A stretch of 64,000 nt of DNA, taken from the NCBI RefSeq assembly GCF_024498295.1, contig NZ_CP101827.1, forward strand, positions 1,740,001 through 1,804,000, read 5' to 3'. The notes below the pieces were generated by a model. It saw only the letters and a list, made by a program, of their open reading frames with translations. It was not told the DNA's origin and made no database searches. Origin of the DNA: Thermocaproicibacter melissae (lineage in GTDB: Bacteria; Bacillota; Clostridia; Oscillospirales; Acutalibacteraceae). The position numbers were made by a program, and so were the translations under genes. Positions 54,156 to 63,900 of this stretch are shown here, one piece after another. The first letter of the stretch is position 1; each line of letters starts with the position of its first letter.

Positions 54156-54452
54156 TTAGCAGCAGGAAACGCTATGATGGACGCGGTCACGCTCTTCGGC
54201 GCGTTTCGCGTTGTTCCAGCGGTCCATGGTTCCTACCAAATAACCAGTAATGCGGCGGACCCTTTCAAACGGAACCGGCTCAAACTCGTAACTCAAATCG
54301 GCATACTCGCCATCCAGTTTCACATTCAGATATTTGAGCTTGCGGTTCGGGTACTGCTCAGCAATATGATTGAGATATGCTTCCAGTTCCTTCTCGGAGG
54401 CCTCCCCGCCTTCGACTGTAATCTTATCTTTTTCCACAATTGTTCCTACCAT
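54156..54452 (-). CDS. Small protein with an NrdD C-terminal tail-like motif
   Basis: Protein of 98 residues. The C-terminal part, RVRRITGYLVGTMDRWNNAKRAEERDRV, matches the end of anaerobic ribonucleotide reductase (NrdD), which has a similar R-x-GYL...FN-x-GK-x-E-x-x-R-V segment. The NrdD zinc-binding Cys pairs, glycyl radical and ATP-cone are missing; only a terminal CC is present. The N-terminal 60 residues are acidic and helical (EKELEAYLNHIAEQYPNRKL). AAAGGAG precedes ATG 54452. It cannot be a reductase by itself; it may be a regulator or partner using the tail fold. Confidence 0.8.
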   Translation of the reverse strand: MVGTIVEKDKITVEGGEASEKELEAYLNHIAEQYPNRKLKYLNVKLDGEYADLSYEFEPVPFERVRRITGYLVGTMDRWNNAKRAEERDRVHHSVSCC

Positions 54453-54540
54453 GGTTCATTCTCCTTTCAGCTGCACCAAGTATACAGCATATAGTATCAT
54501 TTGTCAATATTAAATCCTATATATTGTAATCCAGTGCAGT

Positions 54541-54570
54541 AAAAAAGCCCGGACGAGCCGGGCATTTTTT
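54541..54570. terminator. Terminator after glnS
   Basis: Arms GCCCGG (54547-54552) and CCGGGC (54558-54563), A6 on the left and T6 on the right. Confidence 0.92.
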
Positions 54571-54581
54571 ACACAGGATAT

Positions 54582-56264
54582 TTATTTCTTGTAACTGTCT
54601 TTCAAGGAGACTGAACGGTTGAAAACAGGGTGGTCATGCGTAAAATCGCGGTTATCGGCACAGAAGTAACCATGCCGCAGGAACTGGAACGACTCGTTCT
54701 TCTTTGCATCGGCAAGCCAAGGTTCCACCTTGCAGCCCTTTCGTACAATTAGGGAATTCGGGTTCAGTTCATTAATGTAATCGCCGTCTTCCGGGTTCGG
54801 AACGGTAAAGAGCCTATCGTAGAGGCGTACTTCTGCGTCAATTGCCGTTTTGACATCGAGCCAGTGAATCGTGCTTTTCACCTTGCGGCCGTCGGGCGTA
54901 TTGCCGCCGCTAGTTGCGGGGTCATATTCGGCGTAGACGGTTGTAACATTGCCGTCGGCGTCTTTTTCACAGCCGGTGCACTTGACGACGTACGCCGCTT
55001 TCAGGCGAACCTCGTTGCCGGGGAACAGACGGAAGTATTTCTTCTCGGGGACTTCCATGAAATCCTCGCGTTCAATCCACAGTTCGCGGGAGAACGTAAC
55101 GCTACGCGTGCCGGCCTCAGGCTTCTGCGGGTTGTTTTCCAGCTCAAAGGTCTCCGTTTTCCCTTGGGGGTAATTGGTGATGACAAGACGGATTGGGTCC
55201 AGCACGGCCATTGCGCGGCGGGCGTTTTCATTGAGGTCTTCCCTCAGGCAATGCTCCAAAAATGCGTAGTCAACCGTGCTGTTGACCTTGGCCACACCGA
55301 TGCGTTCGCAGAAATTGCGAATGGATGCCGGCGTATATCCGCGGCGGCGAAGGCCGCAAAGGGTCGGCATACGCGGATCGTCCCAGCCGGAAACATAACC
55401 TTCCTCCACAAGTCTGCGCAGCTTGCGCTTACTCATGACGGTGTTGTTGATGTTGAGGCGTGCAAATTCAATCTGACGCGGTTTGGAAGGCAGATTGACA
55501 TGTTCAATCACCCAATCGTAAAGCGGGCGATGATCCTCAAATTCCAGAGAACAGAGCGAATGTGTCACGCCTTCCAGGGCGTCTTCAATCGGGTGCGCAA
55601 AGTCGTACATCGGGTAAATGCACCACGTTGTTCCTGTGCGGTGGTGCGGCTGATGATTGATGCGGTAGATGACCGGGTCGCGCAGATTGAAGTTGCCTGA
55701 CGCGAGGTCGATTTTCGCCCGCAGCGTCATTTTTCCGTCTTCAAACTCCCCATCTCTCATGCGGCGGAAAAGGTCAAGGCTTTCTTCAATCGGACGATCA
55801 CGGTATGGGCTGATGGCCGGGTGCGTCAAATCACCGCGGTATTCGCGCATCTGCTCCGGTGTAAGTTCGCACACATAGGCAAGGCCGCGTTTGATGAGGT
55901 CCACCGCAAGTTCGTACATCTTCGGGAAGTAATCGGAAGCATAGTAAAAGCGGTCTTCCCAGTCGAAACCGAGCCACTTGATATCTTCCTTGATGGCTTC
56001 GACATACTCCTCGTCTTCCTTGGTGGGGTTTGTGTCGTCCATGCGAAGATTACACAAACCGCCGTACTTTTCCGCTGTGCCGAAATCAATGCAAATCGCT
56101 TTGGCGTGACCGATGTGCAGATATCCGTTCGGTTCCGGAGGAAAACGCGTGTGCACTCGTTTTCCCTCAAATCTTCCGCCGGGTGCAATGTCCTTTTCAA
56201 TCAGGGTATGGATAAAGTTGCCGGAGCTTTCTTCCGCTCCGTTTGTTACGATTTCTTCGCTCAT
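54582..56264 (-). CDS. glnS: Glutaminyl-tRNA synthetase
   Basis: Class I synthetase charging tRNA-Gln directly, 560 residues. HIGH motif in [26 protein letters not shown]-like [14 protein letters not shown], then two anticodon-binding beta-barrels from about residue 345. Full length like E. coli GlnRS. Beside gltX (12-base gap), so the two paralogous synthetases are co-transcribed. Confidence 0.97.
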   Translation of the reverse strand: MSEEIVTNGAEESSGNFIHTLIEKDIAPGGRFEGKRVHTRFPPEPNGYLHIGHAKAICIDFGTAEKYGGLCNLRMDDTNPTKEDEEYVEAIKEDIKWLGFDWEDRFYYASDYFPKMYELAVDLIKRGLAYVCELTPEQMREYRGDLTHPAISPYRDRPIEESLDLFRRMRDGEFEDGKMTLRAKIDLASGNFNLRDPVIYRINHQPHHRTGTTWCIYPMYDFAHPIEDALEGVTHSLCSLEFEDHRPLYDWVIEHVNLPSKPRQIEFARLNINNTVMSKRKLRRLVEEGYVSGWDDPRMPTLCGLRRRGYTPASIRNFCERIGVAKVNSTVDYAFLEHCLREDLNENARRAMAVLDPIRLVITNYPQGKTETFELENNPQKPEAGTRSVTFSRELWIEREDFMEVPEKKYFRLFPGNEVRLKAAYVVKCTGCEKDADGNVTTVYAEYDPATSGGNTPDGRKVKSTIHWLDVKTAIDAEVRLYDRLFTVPNPEDGDYINELNPNSLIVRKGCKVEPWLADAKKNESFQFLRHGYFCADNRDFTHDHPVFNRSVSLKDSYKK

Positions 56265-56276
56265 CTTGCAGACTCC

Positions 56277-57737
56277 TTATGCACCTAATTTTTTCAGTCC
56301 GAGATTCAACCGTCTGAGGGATTCTTCCCTACCGAGGATGCAGAGGATTTCAAACGCCCCGCCCGGGGTTACCAGCTGCCCTGACGCAGCGATGCGCACA
56401 GGCCACAGGAGGGTACCGTTCTTAACCCCGAGCTTGGGCACAAGATCCATCATGGAGTCATGAATCGCATTCAGCGTCCACTCAGGCAGATTCTGGAGCA
56501 CCGGAATGGCAGCTTTCAGCATATCTGCCGAATTCTCGAGCGTCGTTTTGCTCTTTTTGTTGACGAACAGTTCTACGGGGTAATCCGGAAGTTCCCGGAA
56601 AAAGCCGAGCATTTCGGGGATGTCCGTCAGCCGAGTGACACGGGGCTGCAGAATCATCGTCAGCACATCCCACGGGCGCTCGTCCTTTGGGAAAACTTCT
56701 TTGTAATACGGCATCGCACGGCGGGTAAACTCCTCCGGCGTCATGGCACGCAGATATTCTCCGTTGAGCCACTGGAGTTTTTCATAGTCAAACACGGCCG
56801 GCGATTTGCTGATTCCATCAATCGAGAAATTCTGAATCAGCTCATCCAGCGTGAAAATCTCGCGATTGTCTTTCGGGCACCAGCCTAGAAGCGCTATGTA
56901 GTTCACAATCACTTCCGGCAGGTATCCTTCTTTTACGAGATCCTCAAATCCGGTTGAGCCGTGGCGCTTGGACAGCTTGGAAACGGAACCGTCCGCATTT
57001 TTGCCCATAATCAGCGGAAGGTGGATGTAAGTCGGCACCTCCCACCCGAAGGCTTCATAAAGCAGGTTATATTTCGGCGTGGAGGTCAGATATTCGCACC
57101 CGCGCACCACATGCGTAATTTTCATCAAATGGTCGTCAATGACGTTCGCGAAGTTATAGGTTGGGAATCCGTCAGACTTCAGCAGGATTTGGTCTTCCAG
57201 TTCCTTGTTTTCGATGGTAATTGGCCCGTAGACCACATCGTTGAAGGTGGTGGAGCCTTCTGTGGGCATCTTCTGGCGGATGACATACGGCGTTCCGGCA
57301 GCCAAAAGGCGTTCCACTTCTTCTTTCGGCAGATTGCGGCAGTGGCGGTCATAGCCTCCGCCGTTTTCGCCCTTGTTCTCATGCAGCGCGTCAAGCCGCT
57401 CCTTGGAGCAGAAGCAGTAGTAGGCTTTGCCTTCCTTCACGAGCTGCTCCGCGTATTTTTTGTAAATCTCTTTGCGCTCGCTCTGCACATAGGGGCCGTA
57501 CTCGCCGCCGATATCCGGCCCTTCATCGTGCTTTATGCCGACCTGTTCGAGTGTGTGGTAGATAACGTTCACAGCGCCCTCAACATAACGTTCCCGGTCG
57601 GTATCCTCAATGCGGAGTACAAAGTCTCCCCCGTTTGATTTTGCGATCAGGTATTCAAAAAGTGCCGTCCGCAGGTTGCCGACGTGCATGAAGCCCGTCG
57701 GACTCGGGGCGAACCTTGTCCGAACTTTCTCCGGCAT
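56277..57737 (-). CDS. gltX: Glutamyl-tRNA synthetase
   Basis: Class I synthetase of 486 residues. RTRFAPSPTGFMHVGNLRTALFEYL carries the HIGH-equivalent HVGN, and KLSKRHGSTGFEDL the KMSKS loop; a helical anticodon-binding end follows. The ATG at 57737 has AGGAGG upstream, so the longer frame to 57776 is not used. First of the gltX-glnS pair. Confidence 0.97.
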   Translation of the reverse strand: MPEKVRTRFAPSPTGFMHVGNLRTALFEYLIAKSNGGDFVLRIEDTDRERYVEGAVNVIYHTLEQVGIKHDEGPDIGGEYGPYVQSERKEIYKKYAEQLVKEGKAYYCFCSKERLDALHENKGENGGGYDRHCRNLPKEEVERLLAAGTPYVIRQKMPTEGSTTFNDVVYGPITIENKELEDQILLKSDGFPTYNFANVIDDHLMKITHVVRGCEYLTSTPKYNLLYEAFGWEVPTYIHLPLIMGKNADGSVSKLSKRHGSTGFEDLVKEGYLPEVIVNYIALLGWCPKDNREIFTLDELIQNFSIDGISKSPAVFDYEKLQWLNGEYLRAMTPEEFTRRAMPYYKEVFPKDERPWDVLTMILQPRVTRLTDIPEMLGFFRELPDYPVELFVNKKSKTTLENSADMLKAAIPVLQNLPEWTLNAIHDSMMDLVPKLGVKNGTLLWPVRIAASGQLVTPGGAFEILCILGREESLRRLNLGLKKLGA

Positions 57738-57815
57738 GAATTTTCCTCCTGACATTTCCCCAATAAATTGCGGCAAACGCCGTATTGTTAATTATAGCAA
57801 AGATACACCGCAGAA

Positions 57816-58619
57816 TCAACGAGAGGTACTTGTTTTTCCGGCGATATACTCCTCTAAACACTGGCCGGACTTTTTCATGGCCGCTGCGGCCTCTGTTCCG
57901 ACATAGCGGTAATGCCACGGCTCGTACTTGATGTTGGTAACATTCTCTTTATCCTTGGGGTAGCGAAGAATGAAACCGTATTCGTGTGCATGCTTTTGCA
58001 GCCAGCGGAATGCCGGCGTTCTGTCGAAATCATCTTCGACCCCGTTGAGGTCAATCGCTAACCCCGTGGCATGCTCGCTGAAACCGGGTTTTGCGACGGA
58101 ATGTTCGGCGGCGGCGACTGCTTCCGAATAGGTGGGTGACGTTTTCGCGTACTGCTCCACCTCGCGCTGAAAGAGGGTGCTCTGCTCCGAATCGCTCCGG
58201 TAGCCTGAGGAAATCCAGAGAGCGATGCCGTCTTTTGAGGCATCGGTCCGCATTTCGGTAAACGGCTGGACTACCGCCTTGTCAACCTTGATTCCAAAAA
58301 TCTCCGTCAGTTCGGGCTGATACCACGATGGGAACGGATTGCCCGGCCCAACCAGAACAAGGCAGCGATTCTGTGGATTCTGTGTTACCGTCGCTACGGC
58401 AGACGATATTTGCGTTGATGAATCCGCCCCTGACGTCGCATCGGTCTGGGACGCTGCCTGCGATACAGAGGTCTTTTGAGCCGCTGTAGAAGACAACGCG
58501 GCGAGCTGCGCCGAACGCACTCCTGCATCGTAAGCGGTGGAAAGCAAAAAGGTACACACGAAAATGCCGCCGACAATCAGCAGCACATAAGCGACAGCAT
58601 GCAGAAAAATTTTCTTCAT
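57816..58619 (-). CDS. D-alanyl-D-alanine carboxypeptidase, VanY/M15B type
   Basis: Membrane-anchored cell-wall peptidase of 267 residues. N-terminal helix at about 6-30, a Ser/Ala/Thr linker, then the M15B domain with SGYRSDSEQSTLFQ, the zinc motif SEHATGLAIDLNG (His and Asp ligands) and EPWHYRYVG (His ligand). It trims the terminal D-Ala of wall peptides. ATG 58619 follows AGGGGGA; no van cluster is nearby, so it is probably housekeeping. Confidence 0.94.
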   Translation of the reverse strand: MKKIFLHAVAYVLLIVGGIFVCTFLLSTAYDAGVRSAQLAALSSTAAQKTSVSQAASQTDATSGADSSTQISSAVATVTQNPQNRCLVLVGPGNPFPSWYQPELTEIFGIKVDKAVVQPFTEMRTDASKDGIALWISSGYRSDSEQSTLFQREVEQYAKTSPTYSEAVAAAEHSVAKPGFSEHATGLAIDLNGVEDDFDRTPAFRWLQKHAHEYGFILRYPKDKENVTNIKYEPWHYRYVGTEAAAAMKKSGQCLEEYIAGKTSTSR

Positions 58620-58705
58620 CACAAAATCCCCCTAACTCTGTCCATGGATAGTATCGGGGGATTTGTGTCATTTCATTCGGTTGTAAGGAATTTTTGCTCC
58701 GCTGG

Positions 58706-59026
58706 TTACTCGATGTGCACTGCGGTTCCGGAAGCGGAAACCATGAGCATGCCGTTGTTTGCGCCGAGAACCTCGTAGTCGAGCTTTACGCCGACAATCG
58801 CATTGGCCCCCATCGCATCCGCGCGCCTGCCCATTTCGTTGATGGCTTCATCACGCGCCCGAATCAGTTCATCTTCATAGGAGCCGGAGCGGCCTCCAAA
58901 AAAGTTGCTGATACCGGCTGCTAAATCGCGCACAAAGTCGACACCCGCGACGACCTCACCGCAGACAATGCCGTAATATCTCGTAATGTGTTTGCCTTCC
59001 ACGGATGGGGTTGTTGTAATAATCAT
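58706..59026 (-). CDS. YbjQ family (UPF0145) protein
   Basis: Small soluble protein of 106 residues that forms a pentameric ring in its family. [26 protein letters not shown] at the start, the central [30 protein letters not shown], and a short C-terminal strand are typical. Full length; function of the family is unclear (metal or lipid binding proposed). Confidence 0.95.
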   Translation of the reverse strand: MIITTTPSVEGKHITRYYGIVCGEVVAGVDFVRDLAAGISNFFGGRSGSYEDELIRARDEAINEMGRRADAMGANAIVGVKLDYEVLGANNGMLMVSASGTAVHIE

Positions 59027-59103
59027 AAATATCCTCCTTGTAATTTCGTTGATACTTTATCCTATGAGGCAATTTGTTTCGCTGTTGCCGGAACCGATTG
59101 GTA

Positions 59104-59133
59104 TAAAAAACGGGCACCCAGAAGTGAGTGCCT
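59104..59133 (-). terminator. Terminator of the ComFB-like gene
   Basis: Seven-base arms (59113-59119 with 59126-59132, one G-U) followed on the minus strand by a T-run (59105-59110). Confidence 0.75.
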
Positions 59134-59165
59134 ATGGAACTGTGCAGCCGGTACAAACCCAAGAA

Positions 59166-59450
59166 CTATTTTGCTTGTTTCTTTCCGTGGCGGGGATTCT
59201 CTTTTACGATTTTCGCTGCCTCGTAAATGGCAGTCAGAATATCAATTTCAAACTGGCTGGACATGGTGTTTACTTTTACGAACGCTTTTCCAAGCTCCGT
59301 GCTGACATAATGCGGTTTCAGCTGATTGAGTGCCAGAGACATAATATCCGTTTTGCACTGGTCGCACTTACAGCAGTCGAGGCTGTCCCACACCTCATTT
59401 AGTGTCTGCTGGACGTATTCCTCCATGACATTATGAACAACTTTGTTCAT
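59166..59450 (-). CDS. ComFB-family late competence protein
   Basis: Small protein of 94 residues. Family marks are NVMEEYVQQTLNE near the N-terminus, the Cys cluster DCCKCDQCKTDIMSLALNQLKPHYV, and a helical end. In cyanobacteria ComFB proteins bind cyclic dinucleotides (family knowledge). The comF neighbours (comFA, comFC) are absent here. ATG 59450 is chosen because GGGGGAG lies four to five bases upstream. Confidence 0.9.
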   Translation of the reverse strand: MNKVVHNVMEEYVQQTLNEVWDSLDCCKCDQCKTDIMSLALNQLKPHYVSTELGKAFVKVNTMSSQFEIDILTAIYEAAKIVKENPRHGKKQAK

Positions 59451-59554
59451 CCAGCTCCCCCCAATCTCGATGCATTTGGAAAATATTTTCACTGTAAATA
59501 TAACATTTCCAGAAAGAAAAGTAAATGTCGATTTAAAGAATCTATCGTTACGGA

Positions 59555-59583
59555 TTGAACTTTTTTTGTGCCTGTGCTATACT
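59555..59583 (+). promoter_or_regulatory. tRNA promoter
   Basis: TTGAAC (59555-59560), 17 bases, TATACT (59578-59583). Confidence 0.85.
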
Positions 59584-59604
59584 GTTAGCGTTGTCTTGAC
59601 GCAT

Positions 59605-59681
59605 GGGCCATTAGCTCAGTTGGTTAGAGCAGCCGGCTCATAACCGGTCGGTCCGGGGTTCGAGTCCCTGATGGCCCACCA
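59605..59681 (+). tRNA. tRNA with CAT anticodon (Met elongator or Ile2)
   Basis: Acceptor GGGCCAT/ATGGCCC, D-arm TAGCTCAGTTGGTTAGAGC, anticodon loop CTCATAA giving CAU, T-loop TTCGAGT, encoded CCA. It lacks the initiator features. A CAU anticodon may be methionine or the lysidine-modified isoleucine tRNA; the two cannot be told apart securely by eye. Confidence 0.95.
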
Positions 59682-59686
59682 AAAAG

Positions 59687-59719
59687 AAATCCCGCTGAAA
59701 ATTCTTTTCAGCGGGATTT
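59687..59719. terminator. tRNA / pfkA terminator
   Basis: Fifteen-base perfect arms (59687-59701 and 59705-59719), 3-base loop, T-run. It also suits the converging pfkA gene. Confidence 0.92.
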
Positions 59720-59772
59720 TTTCATTTAGCTGATGCCGAAGAAAAAACATCAAGCTGCTGCAAAAATTTCAG

Positions 59773-60741
59773 TCAGATGGAAATACGCAAAGCGATATCA
59801 TACAGTTCCTTGTCAAATACGCGCTTCATGTTCAGTGCCTCGGTGATATCGAGGTCAACAATGCGGCCGCCGCGCATGACAATAACACGGTTGCTGTAAC
59901 CTTCATACAGTTTCTTTGCGGCTATCGCACCCATCTGGCTTCCGACGACACGGTCGCGAAGAGTCGGCGAGCCGCCGCGCTGCACATGGCCGAGAACCGT
60001 TGCTCTCGTCTCAATGCCCGTAGCCTGTTCAATATCCTTTGCCAGCTTGTCAACGCCGCCGACACCCTCGGCAACAATGATGATGAAGTGCTTTTTGCCG
60101 GTTTTCTGGGTGAAAGTCATGCGGTCGATAATATCTCTCTGGAAATCGTACGGAATTTCCGGCACAAGGATGCTCGTTGCACCAACCGCAATACCGGTTT
60201 GCAAAGCGAGGTCGCCGCACCTGCGGCCCATAACTTCCACGACACTGCAGCGGTCGTGGGACTCCATGGTATCGCGCAAACGGTCTACCATCTCAACGGC
60301 GGTATTCATGGCCGTGTCAAAACCGATGGTGTATTCGCTCGACGCAATGTCGTTGTCGATGGTACCCGGAATTCCGATGCAAGGAATGCCTGCATTTGTC
60401 AGGTCGCGTGCTCCGCGGAACGAACCGTCGCCGCCGATGACAACGACACCGTCAATGCCCATTTTGCGGCAGTTATCCGCCGCCTTCTGCACACCTTCCG
60501 GTGTATTGAATTCGGGGCTGCGTGCCGTATAGAGAATCGTTCCGCCGCGGTGAATGATATCGGAAACCGAACGGAGATTCATTTCCATAACGTCACCGTT
60601 CAGCAGGCCGTTGTAACCTCTTAAGACTCCTACCACTCGCATTCCGTAAGAAATGCCTGTTCTGACAACTGCGCGCACAGCAGCATTCATGCCGGGAGCG
60701 TCGCCGCCGCTGGTCAAAACGGCAATGGATTTTAGCGCCAT
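59773..60741 (-). CDS. pfkA: ATP-dependent 6-phosphofructokinase
   Basis: Glycolytic kinase of 322 residues. The ATP site is LTSGGDAPGMNAAVRAVVR; GGDGSFRGA and PGTIDNDI carry catalytic residues; MGRRCGDLAL and GHVQRGGSPT bind substrate and effectors. The Gly after GGDGS-type loops is that of ATP rather than PPi enzymes. ATG 60741 has AGGAGG upstream, ruling out the longer frame to 60813. Its own promoter lies at 60855-60884, downstream of dnaE. Confidence 0.96.
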   Translation of the reverse strand: MALKSIAVLTSGGDAPGMNAAVRAVVRTGISYGMRVVGVLRGYNGLLNGDVMEMNLRSVSDIIHRGGTILYTARSPEFNTPEGVQKAADNCRKMGIDGVVVIGGDGSFRGARDLTNAGIPCIGIPGTIDNDIASSEYTIGFDTAMNTAVEMVDRLRDTMESHDRCSVVEVMGRRCGDLALQTGIAVGATSILVPEIPYDFQRDIIDRMTFTQKTGKKHFIIIVAEGVGGVDKLAKDIEQATGIETRATVLGHVQRGGSPTLRDRVVGSQMGAIAAKKLYEGYSNRVIVMRGGRIVDLDITEALNMKRVFDKELYDIALRISI

Positions 60742-60854
60742 GCTGATTCCTCCTATTGTTTGCATTATCCCTGTCGAACTGTTCCGAAGCATACCACAAT
60801 TTGTCGCATCCAAAAGTACGGCTGTAATGCGGTATGATTGAAACCTACATTTTT

Positions 60855-60884
60855 ATTATAAGCGATAAGGCAAAACTCAAGCAA
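60855..60884 (-). promoter_or_regulatory. pfkA promoter
   Basis: Minus-strand TTGCTT (60879-60884), 18 bases, TATAAT (60855-60860), within the dnaE-pfkA gap. Confidence 0.7.
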
Positions 60885-60910
60885 CGCGAAAATATGGATT
60901 ATTCTATCTA

Positions 60911-63900
60911 CTATATGGACTTTTGTTGCATGTTCTCTACAAAGGCAACATTTTTCTCGCCCAAGACCTTCCGAAGCTCCCGCAGAAGGACATCATTGAC
61001 GCTGACGCGCATGGAGAGAGGTGCCGCCATCAGTTTTTTCGATTCCGAAAAATAGATATACAGAGGAGTTGCTCCGTCAAAGATCGCGATATACTGCATC
61101 GCCTTGCGGTAACCCGGGTCGTCCTTGCTGCGCACTTTCAGATAAAGCCCCGGGCGTCTGTTCGGATGAGCGCTTTCCTGCGCCGCAGCACCGCTCTGCC
61201 CCGCTGCCGGAATTTCCTGCACGGTCTGGCAGATGAGTTCCACCTCATTCTCGTCCCGCACACTGATGCGCCCGGACACTTTCAGGATTTTGCCTTCGGC
61301 AATCAATCCGGCGTATTCCGTGAGCGATTTCGGGAAAACGAGCACACGAATCGAGCCGTAGAGGTCTTCCAGCGTAACAAAGGCCATGGTGCTGTTGCTC
61401 TTCGTCACCTTGAGCTGGACTTTGGTGATGATTCCGAGCACATTCACGGTAGCTCCGTCGCGCAGGCTGCCGCTGCCTTCCTTTGCTTCCTCGAGAATAT
61501 CGCCGATGCGCACCGCCTGAAGCTCCGCATACCTGCCGGCATACGCCGCCATCGGATGGCCGGAAAGATACATGCCGGTTGCTTCTTTTTCCATTTCGAG
61601 CTGGTCGTTCATGCTGAGTTCCGGCATGGGCGGAACCTTGAATTCATCCTGTCCGTTCGTTTGGGCCGCATCAAAAAAGCCGATTTGTCCCTCTACATTA
61701 TGCTTTTTATTCTCGGCGAGGGTGTCGAGCACGGACTCTGCCGATGTGAGCATCTGGCGGCGGTTCAACCCGAGATTGTCCAGCGCTCCGCTCTTGACAA
61801 GGTTCTCCAGTGTGCGGCGGTTCAGCCCATCAAACATCCTCTTGCAAAAATCGTAGAAAGAAGTATATGGTCCGTTCTTCTTGCGCTCTGCCACAAGCTG
61901 GTCGATAAAGCCCCTGCCGAGATTGCGAATGGCGAGCAACCCGAAGCGGATATCTTTTCCGGCGACAGTGAAGCCGCTCTCGCTCTCGTTGACATGGGGA
62001 GGAAGAACGCGAATACCCAGCCGCAGGCATTCGGCAATATAAGTGGAAAGCTTATTGGTATTATCCAGCACGCTTGTGAGCAGCGAAGCCATATATTCGC
62101 GCGGATAATGGCACTTGAGGTACGCCGTCTGGTAACTGACAACGGCGTAAGCCGCAGCGTGGGACTTATTGAACGCATACGAAGCGAAACTTGCCATTTC
62201 ACCGTAAATGGCTTCGGCGGTCGCTTCGTCAACGCCGCGGCGCACACAGCCTTCAACGATGACATTTCCGTTCTCATCCGTCAGACCGTGGATGAAAATC
62301 TCCTTTTCACGCGCCATAACATCTTTTTTCTTCTTGCTCATAGCGCGGCGCACGATATCGGCACGGCCGAGCGAATAACCGGCGAGCGTGCGGAAAATCT
62401 GCATCACTTGCTCCTGATAGACGATGCAGCCGTTTGTAACGCTCAGAATATCCTTCAGGAGAGGATGGCGATATGTGATTTTGTCCGGATGATGGCGGTT
62501 TTCGAGGTAGCGCGGAATGGATTCCATCGGGCCGGGGCGGTAAAGCGAAATAACGGCAATGAGGTCTTCAATGCTTTCCGGGTGAAGCTGCACCATCACG
62601 TTGCGCATTCCGCCGGATTCAAACTGGAACACGCCGTCCGTCGTTCCGGCAGCAAGCATCTCAAAGACTTCATGGTCGTCCATCGGGATATTCTCAATGC
62701 GGAAGCCCGGTTCCCGTTTCTCAATCATATCCTGCGCCCTGCGGATAACCGAAAGGTTGCGCAGGCCGAGGAAGTCCATTTTCAGCAGGCCAAGCTCGTC
62801 CAAAGCCGTCATGGTGTACTGCGTTACAACGGAATCGCCGTTCTTGGCAAGCGGAACATATTCCGAAACAGGCCTATCGGTGATAACCACACCGGCGGCG
62901 TGGGTCGAGGCGTTGCGCGGCATGCCCTCGAGCCGACGCGCCATGTCAATCAGTTTTTTCACCTGCGGGTCGGAGTCGTAACGCTGTTTGAGCTCCCCGG
63001 AGGCCTCCAAAGCTTTATCAAGCGTGATATTTAGCTCCGAGGGAATCAGCTTGGCAATTTCATCCACCGCCGCGTACGACATGGCCATCGCCCTGCCGAC
63101 GTCGCGGATGGAGCCCCTTGCCGCCATGGTGCCGAATGTGACAATCTGCGCCACATGGTCGCTGCCGTATTTGTTCACCACATAATCAATCATTTCCGGG
63201 CGGCGGTCATCCGCAAAGTCGATATCGAAATCCGGCATACTGACGCGCTCCGGATTCAGGAAGCGTTCAAACAGCAGATTGTAGCGAATCGGGTCTATGC
63301 CCGTGATTCCAATGCAGTAAGCCGCAAGGCTGCCAGCGCCCGAGCCGCGGCCGGGGCCGACAGGAATACCGACTTCTTTGGCGTGGCGGACAAAATCGTG
63401 CACGATGAGGTAGTAGTTGACGTACCCCATCTTCTCAATCGTTTCAAGCTCGTAATTTAGCCTGTCGCGAATCGACTGGTCTGGATTTTCTCCGTAGCGG
63501 CGGATGAGGCCTTCCATGCAAAGGCGGCGAAAATAGGCGACATTGTCTTCGCCCGTAGGCGTATCGAAACGAGGCAGCTTGGTTTTGCCGAATTCAAACT
63601 CCACATTGCAGCGCTCGGCAATTTTCACTGTGTTGTCAGCGGCCTCCGGCAGCTGCGGGAACAGGGCGCGCATCTCTTCTTCCGTCTTGAAGTAAAACTG
63701 GTCGCTGCCGAACTCCATGCCGTCTTTGTCTTCGATAGTATGGTTCGTCTGGATGCAAAGCAGAATGCGGTGCATTTCGCTGTCTTCGGGGTTGATATAG
63801 TGGCAGTCATTCGTGACCACAAGCGGAATTCCCGTTTCGCGCGCGATGCGGATGATGGAGGGGTTGATTGCTTTCTGTTCCCGTAGGCCGTGGTCCTGCA

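Noticed and set aside
57816-58619. Vancomycin-resistance cluster suggested by a VanY-type protein
   Set aside because: No VanRS, ligase or VanX genes are nearby; isolated M15B carboxypeptidases are common housekeeping enzymes.
60923-63034. 703-codon open frame on the plus strand
   Set aside because: It lies wholly antisense to dnaE, whose motifs are unmistakable; the plus-strand translation is low-complexity His/Arg-rich shadow.
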